Below, in pieces: positions 46,685 through 55,084 of a DNA stretch of 64,000 bases. Numbering within the stretch: position 1 is the first letter of the stretch; every line of letters starts with the position of its first letter. Source of the stretch: Vreelandella populi. Its GTDB lineage: Bacteria; Pseudomonadota; Gammaproteobacteria; Pseudomonadales; Halomonadaceae. The stretch lies in contig NZ_RZHE01000008.1 of NCBI RefSeq assembly GCF_003989825.1, positions 124,001-188,000 on the forward strand, read 5' to 3'. The notes under the pieces were generated by a model, which did no database searches, had not been told where the DNA came from, and saw only the letters and a program-made list of their open reading frames with translations. Made by a program: the position numbers and the translations under genes.

Positions 46685-46720
46685 AAAAGGCCAGATGAGC
46701 GATTGCTGATCTGGCCTTTT
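46685..46720. terminator. Bidirectional terminator between the small lipoprotein and the response regulator
   Basis: AAAAGGCCAGAT and ATCTGGCCTTTT form a perfect 12-bp stem, with an inner AGC/GCT stem in the loop. A- and T-runs let it act on both strands. Confidence 0.92.
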
Positions 46721-46736
46721 AAATGGGTTGGTTCAC

Positions 46737-48137
46737 TTACTCATCGCTGTCTTCAAGCCGACGATAGAGCGTTCTTCGCGCTATTCCCAGCAGCTCCGCT
46801 GTACGGCGCTTATTTCCACCTGTAGCTTCAAGTACTTTACGAATATAGCGCTTTTCCACCTCTTCAAGGCTTGGCCAGCGGGTAGGAGCAGGCGCAGGTA
46901 GCTGGGTGCCGGGTAGTATTTCACCATTCAAGGTTGGCGTAATTTCAACGCCAGCGTCTTGCGGTGAGTGTTCCCGCAGCCGCTCGGGCAAGTCCTGGTA
47001 CTGTAAAATACCCTCTTCGCTCAGCGTTACCGCGCGCATGATGGCATTTTCCAGCTCGCGCACGTTGCCGGGGTAGGAGTAGTGAAGCAGGCTGTTGAGT
47101 GCATCGGGCTCGATCTGCTCAATCTGCTTATTCTGCGCCTCTGAGTGTTTATCAATCAGGGCAAAAATCAGATGCTCGATATCGCTGCCTCGTTCGCGCA
47201 AAGGCGGAATTCGAAGCGAGAAGGTTTCCAGACGGTAGAACAGGTCGCTACGAAAGCTTTCCTGTTCGATCTCTTTGTCCAGGTTGCGGTGGGTTGCGGC
47301 AATAATACGCACATCGACGGTTTCTTCACGCTCGCCGCCTACCGGACGCACGGTCTTTTCCTGAAGCGCCCGCAGCAGTTTAGCCTGCAGGTTAATCGGC
47401 ATTTCACCAATTTCATCCAGAAACAGGCTGCCACCTTGAGCTGTCTGAAAAAGACCCTTACGCGCTTCGTTGGCTCCGGTAAACGCGCCTTTCACGTGGC
47501 CAAAAAATTCGCTTTCCATAAGGTCAGCGGGGATACTGGCACAGTTGACGGGCACAAAAGGAGCGTCATGGCGCGGACTTTCCTGATGTATTGCGCGGGC
47601 CAGAAGCTCCTTGCCGGTGCCGCTTTCCCCCAGAATAAGAATGGGTGCATTGCTTTTAGCCAGACGGGAGGCGTCATGAAATAGCGACTGCATGGCATCA
47701 CTTTTACCCACGATGCCATGAAAGTGGCTAAGCTCCGTATCGTGTGAAAGCGATAGGCGCTGGCGTTCCAGTACCCGAAAGACCGCTTCACGAATGGCGT
47801 CCAGATCAAGCGGTTTGGTTAGGAAGTCATTAGCACCCAGCTTGAGCGCTTCAACCGCCTGATCGATAGTACCAAAGGCTGTAATAACAATGATTCCAAG
47901 CTCGCTGCCACTTTGACGAACCTGTTGTAAAAGCTGAATACCAGTCATCCCTGGCAAGCGTACATCGGTAATCATCATCGCCACAGGCGTATGACTTAGC
48001 AGAGCGATCGCCTCCTCAGCACTGGGCACGCCAAGTGTCTGATAGCCCGCATCGTTCAACTCTTCTTCTAAAAGCTCTCGTATAGCGGGGTCGTCTTCCA
48101 CAATCAGCAAAGGTAAAGGGTGTTCCTGATGGGTCAC
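46737..48137 (-). CDS. Sigma-54-dependent NtrC-family response regulator
   Basis: A transcription activator of 466 residues. The receiver domain (about 10-120) has 'LIVEDD', phospho-acceptor Asp in 'MMITDVRLPGMTG' and Lys in 'FLTKPLDLDA'. The AAA+ domain has Walker A 'LILGESGTGKELLARAIH', the sigma-54 loop 'GAFTGA', and 'GGSLFLDEIGEMP' (Walker B). The C-terminal FIS-type helix-turn-helix 'GNKRRTAELLGIARRTLYRRL' binds enhancers. GTG 48137 has GAGGA upstream; a TTG at 48152 would overlap the kinase stop. Co-transcribed after the histidine kinase. Target promoters are not identifiable in the window. Confidence 0.93.
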   Translation of the reverse strand: MTHQEHPLPLLIVEDDPAIRELLEEELNDAGYQTLGVPSAEEAIALLSHTPVAMMITDVRLPGMTGIQLLQQVRQSGSELGIIVITAFGTIDQAVEALKLGANDFLTKPLDLDAIREAVFRVLERQRLSLSHDTELSHFHGIVGKSDAMQSLFHDASRLAKSNAPILILGESGTGKELLARAIHQESPRHDAPFVPVNCASIPADLMESEFFGHVKGAFTGANEARKGLFQTAQGGSLFLDEIGEMPINLQAKLLRALQEKTVRPVGGEREETVDVRIIAATHRNLDKEIEQESFRSDLFYRLETFSLRIPPLRERGSDIEHLIFALIDKHSEAQNKQIEQIEPDALNSLLHYSYPGNVRELENAIMRAVTLSEEGILQYQDLPERLREHSPQDAGVEITPTLNGEILPGTQLPAPAPTRWPSLEEVEKRYIRKVLEATGGNKRRTAELLGIARRTLYRRLEDSDE

Positions 48138-48148
48138 AAATGTTGTCC

Positions 48149-49594
48149 TCAAGCGGATGCGGTTTCACTAAGGGGAAGCGTGATTTCGAATCCAGCGCCG
48201 CCAAGAGCGCTGTTAAACACGCCAATCGTACCGCCGTGGTCATTGATAATACGGTGAACCATGGAGAGTCCCAGGCCGCTGCCTTGACCCACCGGCTTGG
48301 TAGTGAAAAAGGGGTCAAAAACATGCTGATGATTGTCGACAGGAATACCTGGCCCGTTATCTTCTACATAAAGCGTCAATTCATGGTTATTTGTCCGAGC
48401 GCACACGCGAACGTGGCTTACATCAGGTGCTTGAGCGGCGTTACGCAACAAGTTGGTAAGCACCTGAACAATTTGCTGTCCATTGGCCAATAAATGGGGG
48501 GTAGGGGAGGGAAGATCAATATCCAGTCGAATATTTCGTGGCTCCAGCTCCTCTTCTACCAAGTCACTAGCACTTTGGATCAGTTGGTCTAATGCCAGTT
48601 CGCCCTTTTCGACATTGTGCTGACGACCTAATTCCATCAGCTGGCGGACGATTTCTACAATACGCTCCACTTCACCGCGAATACGCCCAAGCTTTGCTCG
48701 TTCATCGTCGCCTATGACATTGCGTCGCGCCAGCCTCTGGGCCTGGCCATTGATGACCGTCAGCGGGGCGCCAATTTCATGGGCGACTCCGGCGGCCAGA
48801 ACGCCTAGCTCAGCCAGTTTTTTAGACTTGCGCAGGCGTTTTTCCAATTCCATCTCGCGGTTTTGACGCGCCTCGATATCGCGATCTTTTTCCGCCATGG
48901 CATCCAGCATGCCATTCAGACCTGAGGCAAGCCGGCGGTACTCGGCAGGGCCTTCTATGGTAGCACGCTGGCTTCGGTCGCCATCTTCAACCAGCAGCAT
49001 AACGTGCAGCAAGCGGTTAAGCGGGCGCTCTATGAAACGTCTGAACCCCCACCAGATGCTGAACACAATGCCAGCAGCACCAATGACAAACACAAGCACG
49101 GCCACCACACTGATAAAACCGGTGTAATTTTCGATGCCAGTATTCAGCCGGTTAACCTGAAGCACGCCATGCACGGTACCGTCTTGCGTGCGCAGTGGGG
49201 TAATAGCGGAGTAGTAGGTCCAGCCTTCATGCTGGCGGTAGTTGCTATAAAGGTCATCACGCTCAATCACCTGGCGTATCTCCTCGGCAGTAAAGAGATC
49301 CTTGCCAAGGCCTAGCCCATACACCTCACGCCCTTGCAGGTCGAACACGTAAGCGCCGTAAATGCGATGAAACGAAAACGCCGACTGAAGAGCTTCTTCA
49401 AGCGGGGTAGGGCTGTCCCGGGCGACGGCATAGCTCAATGAAGTGCTGAGCGCCCGGGTGATAATTTCAACTTCGGTCTGTAATTTGGAACGGACATTGT
49501 CTTCCAGCGACTTGATCGCCACAAGGCTGAACACCACCAAGACAACAAACAGCGGTACGATGACGGTTAGGATAATTAAATTACGAAGTCGCAT
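48149..49594 (-). CDS. Sensor histidine kinase
   Basis: Membrane-bound kinase of 481 residues. TM1 about 5-27, a periplasmic sensor of about 130 residues ('VYGLGLGKDLF', possible Cache-like), TM2 about 163-186, HAMP, then HisKA with the H-box 'AAGVAHEIGAPLTVINGQAQRL' and HATPase_c with N-box 'QVLTNLLRNAAQAP', G1 'YVEDNGPGIP' and 'GQGSGLGLSMVHRII'. The H-box has 'HEIGAPL' rather than the more common HEIxNPL. Partner of the downstream sigma-54 regulator. The signal is unknown. Confidence 0.93.
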   Translation of the reverse strand: MRLRNLIILTVIVPLFVVLVVFSLVAIKSLEDNVRSKLQTEVEIITRALSTSLSYAVARDSPTPLEEALQSAFSFHRIYGAYVFDLQGREVYGLGLGKDLFTAEEIRQVIERDDLYSNYRQHEGWTYYSAITPLRTQDGTVHGVLQVNRLNTGIENYTGFISVVAVLVFVIGAAGIVFSIWWGFRRFIERPLNRLLHVMLLVEDGDRSQRATIEGPAEYRRLASGLNGMLDAMAEKDRDIEARQNREMELEKRLRKSKKLAELGVLAAGVAHEIGAPLTVINGQAQRLARRNVIGDDERAKLGRIRGEVERIVEIVRQLMELGRQHNVEKGELALDQLIQSASDLVEEELEPRNIRLDIDLPSPTPHLLANGQQIVQVLTNLLRNAAQAPDVSHVRVCARTNNHELTLYVEDNGPGIPVDNHQHVFDPFFTTKPVGQGSGLGLSMVHRIINDHGGTIGVFNSALGGAGFEITLPLSETASA

Positions 49595-49652
49595 GCTGCA
49601 TCCATGGTGGTGTTAAGCATTTCATCATTGAAAGGCGCCATTATTAAACATG

Positions 49653-50828
49653 TTAAGGTTGTGCTGCAGGGAGCAAGCGGTAGAGGCTGCCTTGGCTATC
49701 GTCGGTTAGCAAGTAAATAGCCCCGTCTGGTCCTTGGCGAACATCGCGGATGCGTCCTATCTGCCCTTCAAGAAGGCGTTCGCTTTCCGTTACTTGGTCG
49801 CCATCAAGCGTTAAGCGCAGCAGCATTTCACTGCTCAGCCCGCCTGCCAGCAAGTTGCCTTCCCAGGCGTCAAAGATGCCTCCACTGACTTCTGCCAGCC
49901 CTGAGGGGGCAAAGCGAATTTCAAAGTCATGATGGGGGTCGACCATGTCTGGCAACGAGTTTTCGCCCATGGGCTCGTTGGTAGCGTAATCGTTGCCCAG
50001 AGTGACGTCGGGCCAGCCATAGTTATTGCCGGGTTCAAGCAGGTTAAGTTCATCGCCCGTTAGTGGCCCGTGCTCCGAGGCCCAGACATCACCGTTATGC
50101 CGTACCACCAGGCCCTGAATATTACGGTTGCCCAGCGTGTATATTTCATCAAGCGTGCTGGCATCATCGACAAAAGGGTTATCGTCGGGCACGCCGCCGG
50201 TTTCAGTCAAACGCACGGTGGAGCCCGCGTGGTCATCGCTGGCCTGCGCCCTTGATGGGTCAGAGCCTCGATCACCGATGCTCATCAACAGCGTGCCATC
50301 GGTTAGCCAGGCAATGCGTGAGCCGTAATGGCGGCCGGGGCCAGAGGCGCGATCCTGTTCAAACAAGTGCTCTACATCGCCAAGTGCGTCACCTTGCCAT
50401 TTCACCCGGGAAAGCGCGCTGCGGCTGCCATTATCGTCTGGCTTGCTCCAAGTGAAGTAGATCCAGTCGTGCTCGCCGTTACCGTTTCCAAAATCAGGAT
50501 GCAGCACAATGTCCAGCAGGCCTCCTTGACCGTGATGATTCACACGGGGCACACCCTCCAGTACCTGTGATTGGCCATCTTCTTCAACCAGATTCAATTG
50601 GCCATTGCGCTCGCTGACCAGGTAGCGGCCATCCGGTAAAAACGCCACTGCCCACGGGTGCTCAAAACCCTCTGCTACACGCTCAAGGGTAACATCGATA
50701 TGCTCGGTTTTGATCACATCGCCCACTGCCTCAGCCAGGGCGCTGCCTGCATTTACCGCAAGGCATAGCGCAGTGAACCCGGGCGTTAGCCAGCGAAACG
50801 TCATGTAAGCCTTGCTTGTATTATGCAT
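49653..50828 (-). CDS. PQQ-dependent sugar (aldose) dehydrogenase, YliI/Asd-like
   Basis: A periplasmic six-bladed beta-propeller of about 391 residues with a signal peptide ('ALCLAVNAGSALA', cut before EAVGD). The soluble-GDH-like motifs 'GFEHPWAVAFLPDGRYLVSERNGQL', 'GQGGLLDIVLHPDF', 'HYGSRIAWLTDGTLLMSIGDRG', 'ELNLLEPGNNYGWP' and 'APSGL' match E. coli YliI, an aldose sugar dehydrogenase using PQQ. ATG 50804 is an alternative start with AAGG upstream. No PQQ synthesis genes are in the window; E. coli YliI likewise depends on supplied PQQ. Confidence 0.88.
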   Translation of the reverse strand: MHNTSKAYMTFRWLTPGFTALCLAVNAGSALAEAVGDVIKTEHIDVTLERVAEGFEHPWAVAFLPDGRYLVSERNGQLNLVEEDGQSQVLEGVPRVNHHGQGGLLDIVLHPDFGNGNGEHDWIYFTWSKPDDNGSRSALSRVKWQGDALGDVEHLFEQDRASGPGRHYGSRIAWLTDGTLLMSIGDRGSDPSRAQASDDHAGSTVRLTETGGVPDDNPFVDDASTLDEIYTLGNRNIQGLVVRHNGDVWASEHGPLTGDELNLLEPGNNYGWPDVTLGNDYATNEPMGENSLPDMVDPHHDFEIRFAPSGLAEVSGGIFDAWEGNLLAGGLSSEMLLRLTLDGDQVTESERLLEGQIGRIRDVRQGPDGAIYLLTDDSQGSLYRLLPAAQP

Positions 50829-50925
50829 AAAGAGCCCTTTTTGAGGTGAGGTAACCGCAAGGTAAGTGCTGAATTTCCCAGTCTAGCAGTGACTCTTCGC
50901 CTTTGGGCAGGGTTCCCCTTTAACG

Positions 50926-51801
50926 TTACATGAGTAGCGCCAAAAGAAGCGGGAGGTAAAACAGGGCTAACAGCGTCGAGCAAAATACCAGGCTTGCCAC
51001 GTAGGCTGGTTCACGCTGTGCCCGCTGGGCAAACAGGTAGTTGAACACCGCTACCGGCATGCACATCTGAAGTACCAGAATACTTTGCGCGAGCGGCGGA
51101 AGCCCAAGCCACCCAGCAATCAGCCAGGCGGCGCCAGCTGCCAAGGGAATGCGCACCAGGCTAAACCCTAATCCTGAACGTAGGTTTTTTACCTGAATGC
51201 TTGCAAGGGAAACGCCAAGTGTAATCAGCATCAACGGCACGGTAAAACCGGACATGAGGCCCACGGTATTGGCAAGCCAAGGCGGTAGTGACGTATTGGT
51301 CAGCAGCAGCACCATGGAAATCAGTATGGCGTAAACCGTAGGCGTTTTGACGAGGGTTTTAAGCGGGTTGCCACGGCTGTTGAGGGCGGCTCCCAAGGTG
51401 AACTGAAACAGCGACACGGTAATCATCGCCGTAATGCCATAAGCAAAGCCAGCGCTACCAAATGCATAAAGTACGACGGGGAGCCCCATATTGCCGGTAT
51501 TGGGATACATCATGGGCGCCAATAGAACCCGCCAATCCCGATTCAGCAGTTTGGCAACGCCAAAGGTTGCTACCCCCATCGTGATGATCACCAGTGCGGT
51601 GGCAAGCATGGTGCGGCCAAAGGTATTGGCATCGATATCCGCACCGGCTAATGAAGCGAGCACAAGCGAAGGAGTACCGATATTGAAAACCAGACGGGTA
51701 ACAAAATCGACAGGGTATGGATGCCCTAGACGGATCCATAAAAAACCGAGCCCCGCGCCAGCAAGTACGGGGGCCATCACGGCGAATAGTTCGGCAAGCA
51801 T
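50926..51801 (-). CDS. AEC-family (auxin efflux carrier-like) transporter
   Basis: A membrane protein of 291 residues with about ten TM helices, of the AEC family that includes MdcF/MleP-like organic acid carriers. 'TGNMGLPVVLYAFGSAGFAYGITAMI' and 'MPVAVFNYLFAQRAQREPAYVASLV' are typical. It follows the LysR regulator by 35 bases on the same strand, so it is likely its target or co-operonic partner. The substrate is not known (organic acids or amino acids are candidates by family). Confidence 0.88.
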   Translation of the reverse strand: MLAELFAVMAPVLAGAGLGFLWIRLGHPYPVDFVTRLVFNIGTPSLVLASLAGADIDANTFGRTMLATALVIITMGVATFGVAKLLNRDWRVLLAPMMYPNTGNMGLPVVLYAFGSAGFAYGITAMITVSLFQFTLGAALNSRGNPLKTLVKTPTVYAILISMVLLLTNTSLPPWLANTVGLMSGFTVPLMLITLGVSLASIQVKNLRSGLGFSLVRIPLAAGAAWLIAGWLGLPPLAQSILVLQMCMPVAVFNYLFAQRAQREPAYVASLVFCSTLLALFYLPLLLALLM

Positions 51802-51836
51802 TGATAGTCCTTGGCAGCAAGGGCTGGCTATTGTCG

Positions 51837-52784
51837 TTAATTCGCCACCTTACTGGCAAGTGAATGACCTAAATAGTTAGCGTGCTGGTTTTTCCATTCG
51901 TCTGGAATGCTGTTACGCAAAAAATCAAGCAGGGCATGCACACGGCGCGGCTGGTGCCCATAAGCGTATAGCAGCGTAATGGGCATCGCCGCGGGTGACC
52001 ACTCGGGGAGGCAGGCGATCAGGTCGCCTGGGTGGTGATGCTCGCGCTGCTCTACCAGCCAGTGGGATAGCACGCCAATGCCCTGACCCCGCGCGATAGC
52101 GTCCATGTGCAACATGGCCAGGTCAACACGCAAACGTGAACGGGGCGGATGAAAGACAAAGCTTTCCTTGTCAGCATGGTGAAGGGGCAGACCTCCTTGA
52201 GTGGTGCCAAGAAGATCCACCCAATCATGCTGGCATAGCTCATCAGGATGTTGGGGTAATGAAGCCCCATCACGGTAAGTCGGGCTGGTATATAGGCCTC
52301 GATGGAGTTCCCCTACCGGCTCCTGATGAAGGCCACACTCGCCTAACTCTCCAAGCCAGACGTGTACACAGTGGCTATCCGGCGATGTAGGTAGCGCATC
52401 TAACGTTTGCAGCGTTAACTCAATATGCGAATAACGTTGTATGAAAGCATTGATGACCTCGCTTGCCCACCCTCTAGTCAGCGACGTATGCACCTTGAGC
52501 GTCAACTGCCCACTGATTTCCTCCTTGAGTTCAGCCAGCGCCTCCTGGCTATTGGCTGCCAACGCTAAAAGCTCTTGACAGTAGGTATGAAAAAGCAGGC
52601 CGGCTTCCGTGGGAATAAGACGATTGGCCTGACGGCGCAGTAACGGCTGATCAAGGCGATTTTCAAGTTGACTGATGCGTCGGCTGAGGGTCGATTTAGC
52701 TAAGCCCATGGCTTGCGCACTGCGCGTCAGGCTTCCGGTTGCCATTACATTAGAAAAAGCGTTGAGTTCATCAAAGTCGTACAT
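51837..52784 (-). CDS. LysR-family transcriptional regulator next to the AEC carrier
   Basis: A regulator of 315 residues. N-terminal winged helix 'SLTRSAQAMGLAKSTLSRRISQLENRL' followed by a LysR effector domain. It precedes the AEC gene and is divergent from the iron receptor 52968, with the Fur box between them. The position makes it either the regulator of the carrier or, less likely, of the receptor. No effector can be named. Confidence 0.87.
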   Translation of the reverse strand: MYDFDELNAFSNVMATGSLTRSAQAMGLAKSTLSRRISQLENRLDQPLLRRQANRLIPTEAGLLFHTYCQELLALAANSQEALAELKEEISGQLTLKVHTSLTRGWASEVINAFIQRYSHIELTLQTLDALPTSPDSHCVHVWLGELGECGLHQEPVGELHRGLYTSPTYRDGASLPQHPDELCQHDWVDLLGTTQGGLPLHHADKESFVFHPPRSRLRVDLAMLHMDAIARGQGIGVLSHWLVEQREHHHPGDLIACLPEWSPAAMPITLLYAYGHQPRRVHALLDFLRNSIPDEWKNQHANYLGHSLASKVAN

Positions 52785-52912
52785 AAGGAGTCGCCAAGGT
52801 CTTTACCAAATTTATTATGCCAGTCAGTGTCATGAATGAAAATAATTAGCATTTGGGTTGCGTGTTGATGAACGTAACGTACCGCCCTTTTTAGGAACGA
52901 AGGCGTTAAAAT

Positions 52913-52931
52913 GATAATGCTAATAATTATC
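52913..52931 (+). promoter_or_regulatory. Fur box upstream of the first TonB receptor
   Basis: GATAATGCTAATAATTATC matches 17 of the 19 bases of the Fur consensus GATAATGATAATCATTATC. It sits 37 bases before the receptor start and overlaps an AT-rich promoter region, as expected for iron-dependent repression. Confidence 0.85.
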
Positions 52932-52967
52932 ATTTTTTATTAATGGTTTTTCAATAAAGGAAGTGAA

Positions 52968-54926
52968 ATGCCTGGCCTATTCAACCGAACATTATTTGCA
53001 ACCGCTATTACCTCCATGTCCGCTGGCTCTGCCATGGCCCAGCAGTCTGAAGCCCTGAATAATATGGTCGTGACTGCCGCTGGGTTCGAGCAGCAAGTAG
53101 CTAACGCTCCTGCCTCGATTAGCGTGCTATCTCGCGAGCAGCTGGAGCGCGGACACTATCAAAATGTCACCGATGCGTTGCGCGATGTGCCCGGCGTTAT
53201 TATAACCGGGGGTGGAGCAGGTGATAATGGAAGCGATATCTCGATTCGCGGCATGCCGTCGCAATACACGCTTATCCTGGTAGATGGCCGACCACAGAAT
53301 TCCCGTGAGTCTCGCCCCAATGGTTCGGCCGGTTTCGAGCAGGATTGGCTACCACCATTACAAGCTATCGAGCGAATTGAGGTTGTGCGTGGACCTATGT
53401 CAACGCTCTACGGCTCGGATGCTATTGGCGGGGTTATCAATGTGATCACACGTAAAGTGGCAGACGAGTGGCACGGTAATGTGCAGCTTGATACTGTTTT
53501 GCAGGAAAACAGTGACTCGGGGGATAGCCGTCAAGCAAATTTTTATTTGAGTGGACCGCTGATAGAAGACCGCTTGGGGCTTCAACTGTATGGCCGTGCC
53601 TCTCAACGTGATGAAGATGACATCCTCAATGGCTACGAAGATAAAAGCCTGCAAAGCCTGACGGCGCGGCTAAGTTTGGCGGCCAATGACAATCATGATT
53701 TTACTTTTGAAGCCGGTATTACCGAGCAGGAGCGACGTTCACTAGTCGGGCGCTCGGCTCCCGCAGAGGACTGCCGGGGTGGGTGTACCGATAATATCGG
53801 CGAATATACTAATCAGCATGTGGCTGTGACGCATAGCGGCCGCTTTGATTGGGGGACCAGCGAAACCTTCATCCAGCGCGAGCAGAGTGAAAATAAATCA
53901 CGCGATATTGAGATAACGAACACGACAGCAAAAACCAGCGTCATCATTCCGCTAGGTATGCATATGCTAACGGTAGGGGCGAACTATGAAGAGGAGTCCC
54001 TTGAAGATAGCACAACCAATCAGATTTCTGATCGCTCAAGGATTGAGGGCAGTCAGTGGGCGCTCTTCGTAGAAGATGAATGGATGCTAACGGATGCTTG
54101 GGCGTTGACCGGCGGTCTGCGCATGGATGACGATGAAAAGTACGGCAGCCATATTAGCCCACGCCTTTATAGTGTATGGAACATGACACCTGACTGGACA
54201 CTAAAAGGTGGCGTCTCAACCGGTTTTCGGTCACCCAATTTACGTGAGATCACTCCGAATTGGGGGCAGGTCAGCCGCGGCGGCGATGTTTACGGAAATC
54301 CTGACTTAAAACCTGAGACATCGCTTAATAAAGAAATCGCGCTGCTGTATGCCAATCAAGCGGGCTTGAGCGGCAGCCTAACACTCTTCCATAACGATTT
54401 TGACGATAAGATTACTCGTATTGCCTGCCCTGAAGGTGTCTGCGCCGATGAGCCTAACCAGTTTGGCAGTAACCATACTTACCGGGTTAACGTTGATGAA
54501 GCCATTACCCGAGGGGTAGAAGCCAGTTTTGCAGCGCCGCTTAACAATGCACTTGAACTAATCGCCAGCTATACCTTTACCGACTCCGAACAGAAAAGCG
54601 GCGATTACGCGGGCGAGCCGCTCACGCAGCTGCCTCGCCATCAGGTATCGACCTCACTGGACTGGCAAGTGGACAGCAAACTCAGTCAATGGACCAAGGT
54701 CACGTACCGGGGCAAAGAGAGCCAACCAACCACGGGGCCCTCTCAAGGTTCGACTGTAGCACCATCTTATACCTTTGTTGATACAGGTCTTAGTTACCAG
54801 ATTAATGGCAACACAACAGTCAGTGCCGGTATTTATAACCTGTTTGATGAGCGTATAACGTATGAGGAGTATGGCTACGTTGATGATGGCCGACGCCTTT
54901 GGCTAGGGCTTAATGTCTCTTTCTAA
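52968..54926 (+). CDS. TonB-dependent siderophore receptor (FepA/CirA-like)
   Basis: Outer-membrane receptor of 652 residues for a ferric (probably catecholate-type) siderophore. The signal peptide is cut near 'GSAMAQQS'; the TonB box region is 'NNMVVTAAG'. The plug has 'PGVIITGGG...ISIRGMPSQYTLILVDGR' and 'IERIEVVRGPMSTLYGSDA', and the 22-strand barrel ends in 'GLNVSF' (terminal aromatic). Extracellular Cys pairs (EDCRGGC, ACPEGVC) resemble FepA/IrgA loops. Shine-Dalgarno AAGGAAG. Fur-regulated by the box 52913. It faces the second receptor. The substrate cannot be given. Confidence 0.93.
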   Translation: MPGLFNRTLFATAITSMSAGSAMAQQSEALNNMVVTAAGFEQQVANAPASISVLSREQLERGHYQNVTDALRDVPGVIITGGGAGDNGSDISIRGMPSQYTLILVDGRPQNSRESRPNGSAGFEQDWLPPLQAIERIEVVRGPMSTLYGSDAIGGVINVITRKVADEWHGNVQLDTVLQENSDSGDSRQANFYLSGPLIEDRLGLQLYGRASQRDEDDILNGYEDKSLQSLTARLSLAANDNHDFTFEAGITEQERRSLVGRSAPAEDCRGGCTDNIGEYTNQHVAVTHSGRFDWGTSETFIQREQSENKSRDIEITNTTAKTSVIIPLGMHMLTVGANYEEESLEDSTTNQISDRSRIEGSQWALFVEDEWMLTDAWALTGGLRMDDDEKYGSHISPRLYSVWNMTPDWTLKGGVSTGFRSPNLREITPNWGQVSRGGDVYGNPDLKPETSLNKEIALLYANQAGLSGSLTLFHNDFDDKITRIACPEGVCADEPNQFGSNHTYRVNVDEAITRGVEASFAAPLNNALELIASYTFTDSEQKSGDYAGEPLTQLPRHQVSTSLDWQVDSKLSQWTKVTYRGKESQPTTGPSQGSTVAPSYTFVDTGLSYQINGNTTVSAGIYNLFDERITYEEYGYVDDGRRLWLGLNVSF

Positions 54927-54951
54927 CCACGTATAGCGTATATAAAAGTAG

Positions 54952-54982
54952 AAGCGGCTATCAGCAGATAGCCGCTTTTTTT
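54952..54982 (+). terminator. Terminator of the first receptor gene
   Basis: An 11-bp stem (AAGCGGCTATC / GATAGCCGCTT) with loop AGCA followed by seven T. Confidence 0.95.
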
Positions 54983-54993
54983 ATAAGGCATGC

Positions 54994-55022
54994 TAAAAAA
55001 AGCCCCGGCACTGGACCGGGGC
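54994..55022 (-). terminator. Terminator of the second receptor gene
   Basis: On the minus strand GCCCCGG - loop - CCGGGGC is followed by a T-run (A-run 54995-55001 on the plus strand). Back to back with the preceding terminator. Confidence 0.9.
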
Positions 55023-55084
55023 ATTAAGTCAGTATTGAAACAGTAGCTGGAACGTTGCGAGCTTCTGGAACGAACTATCTTCGC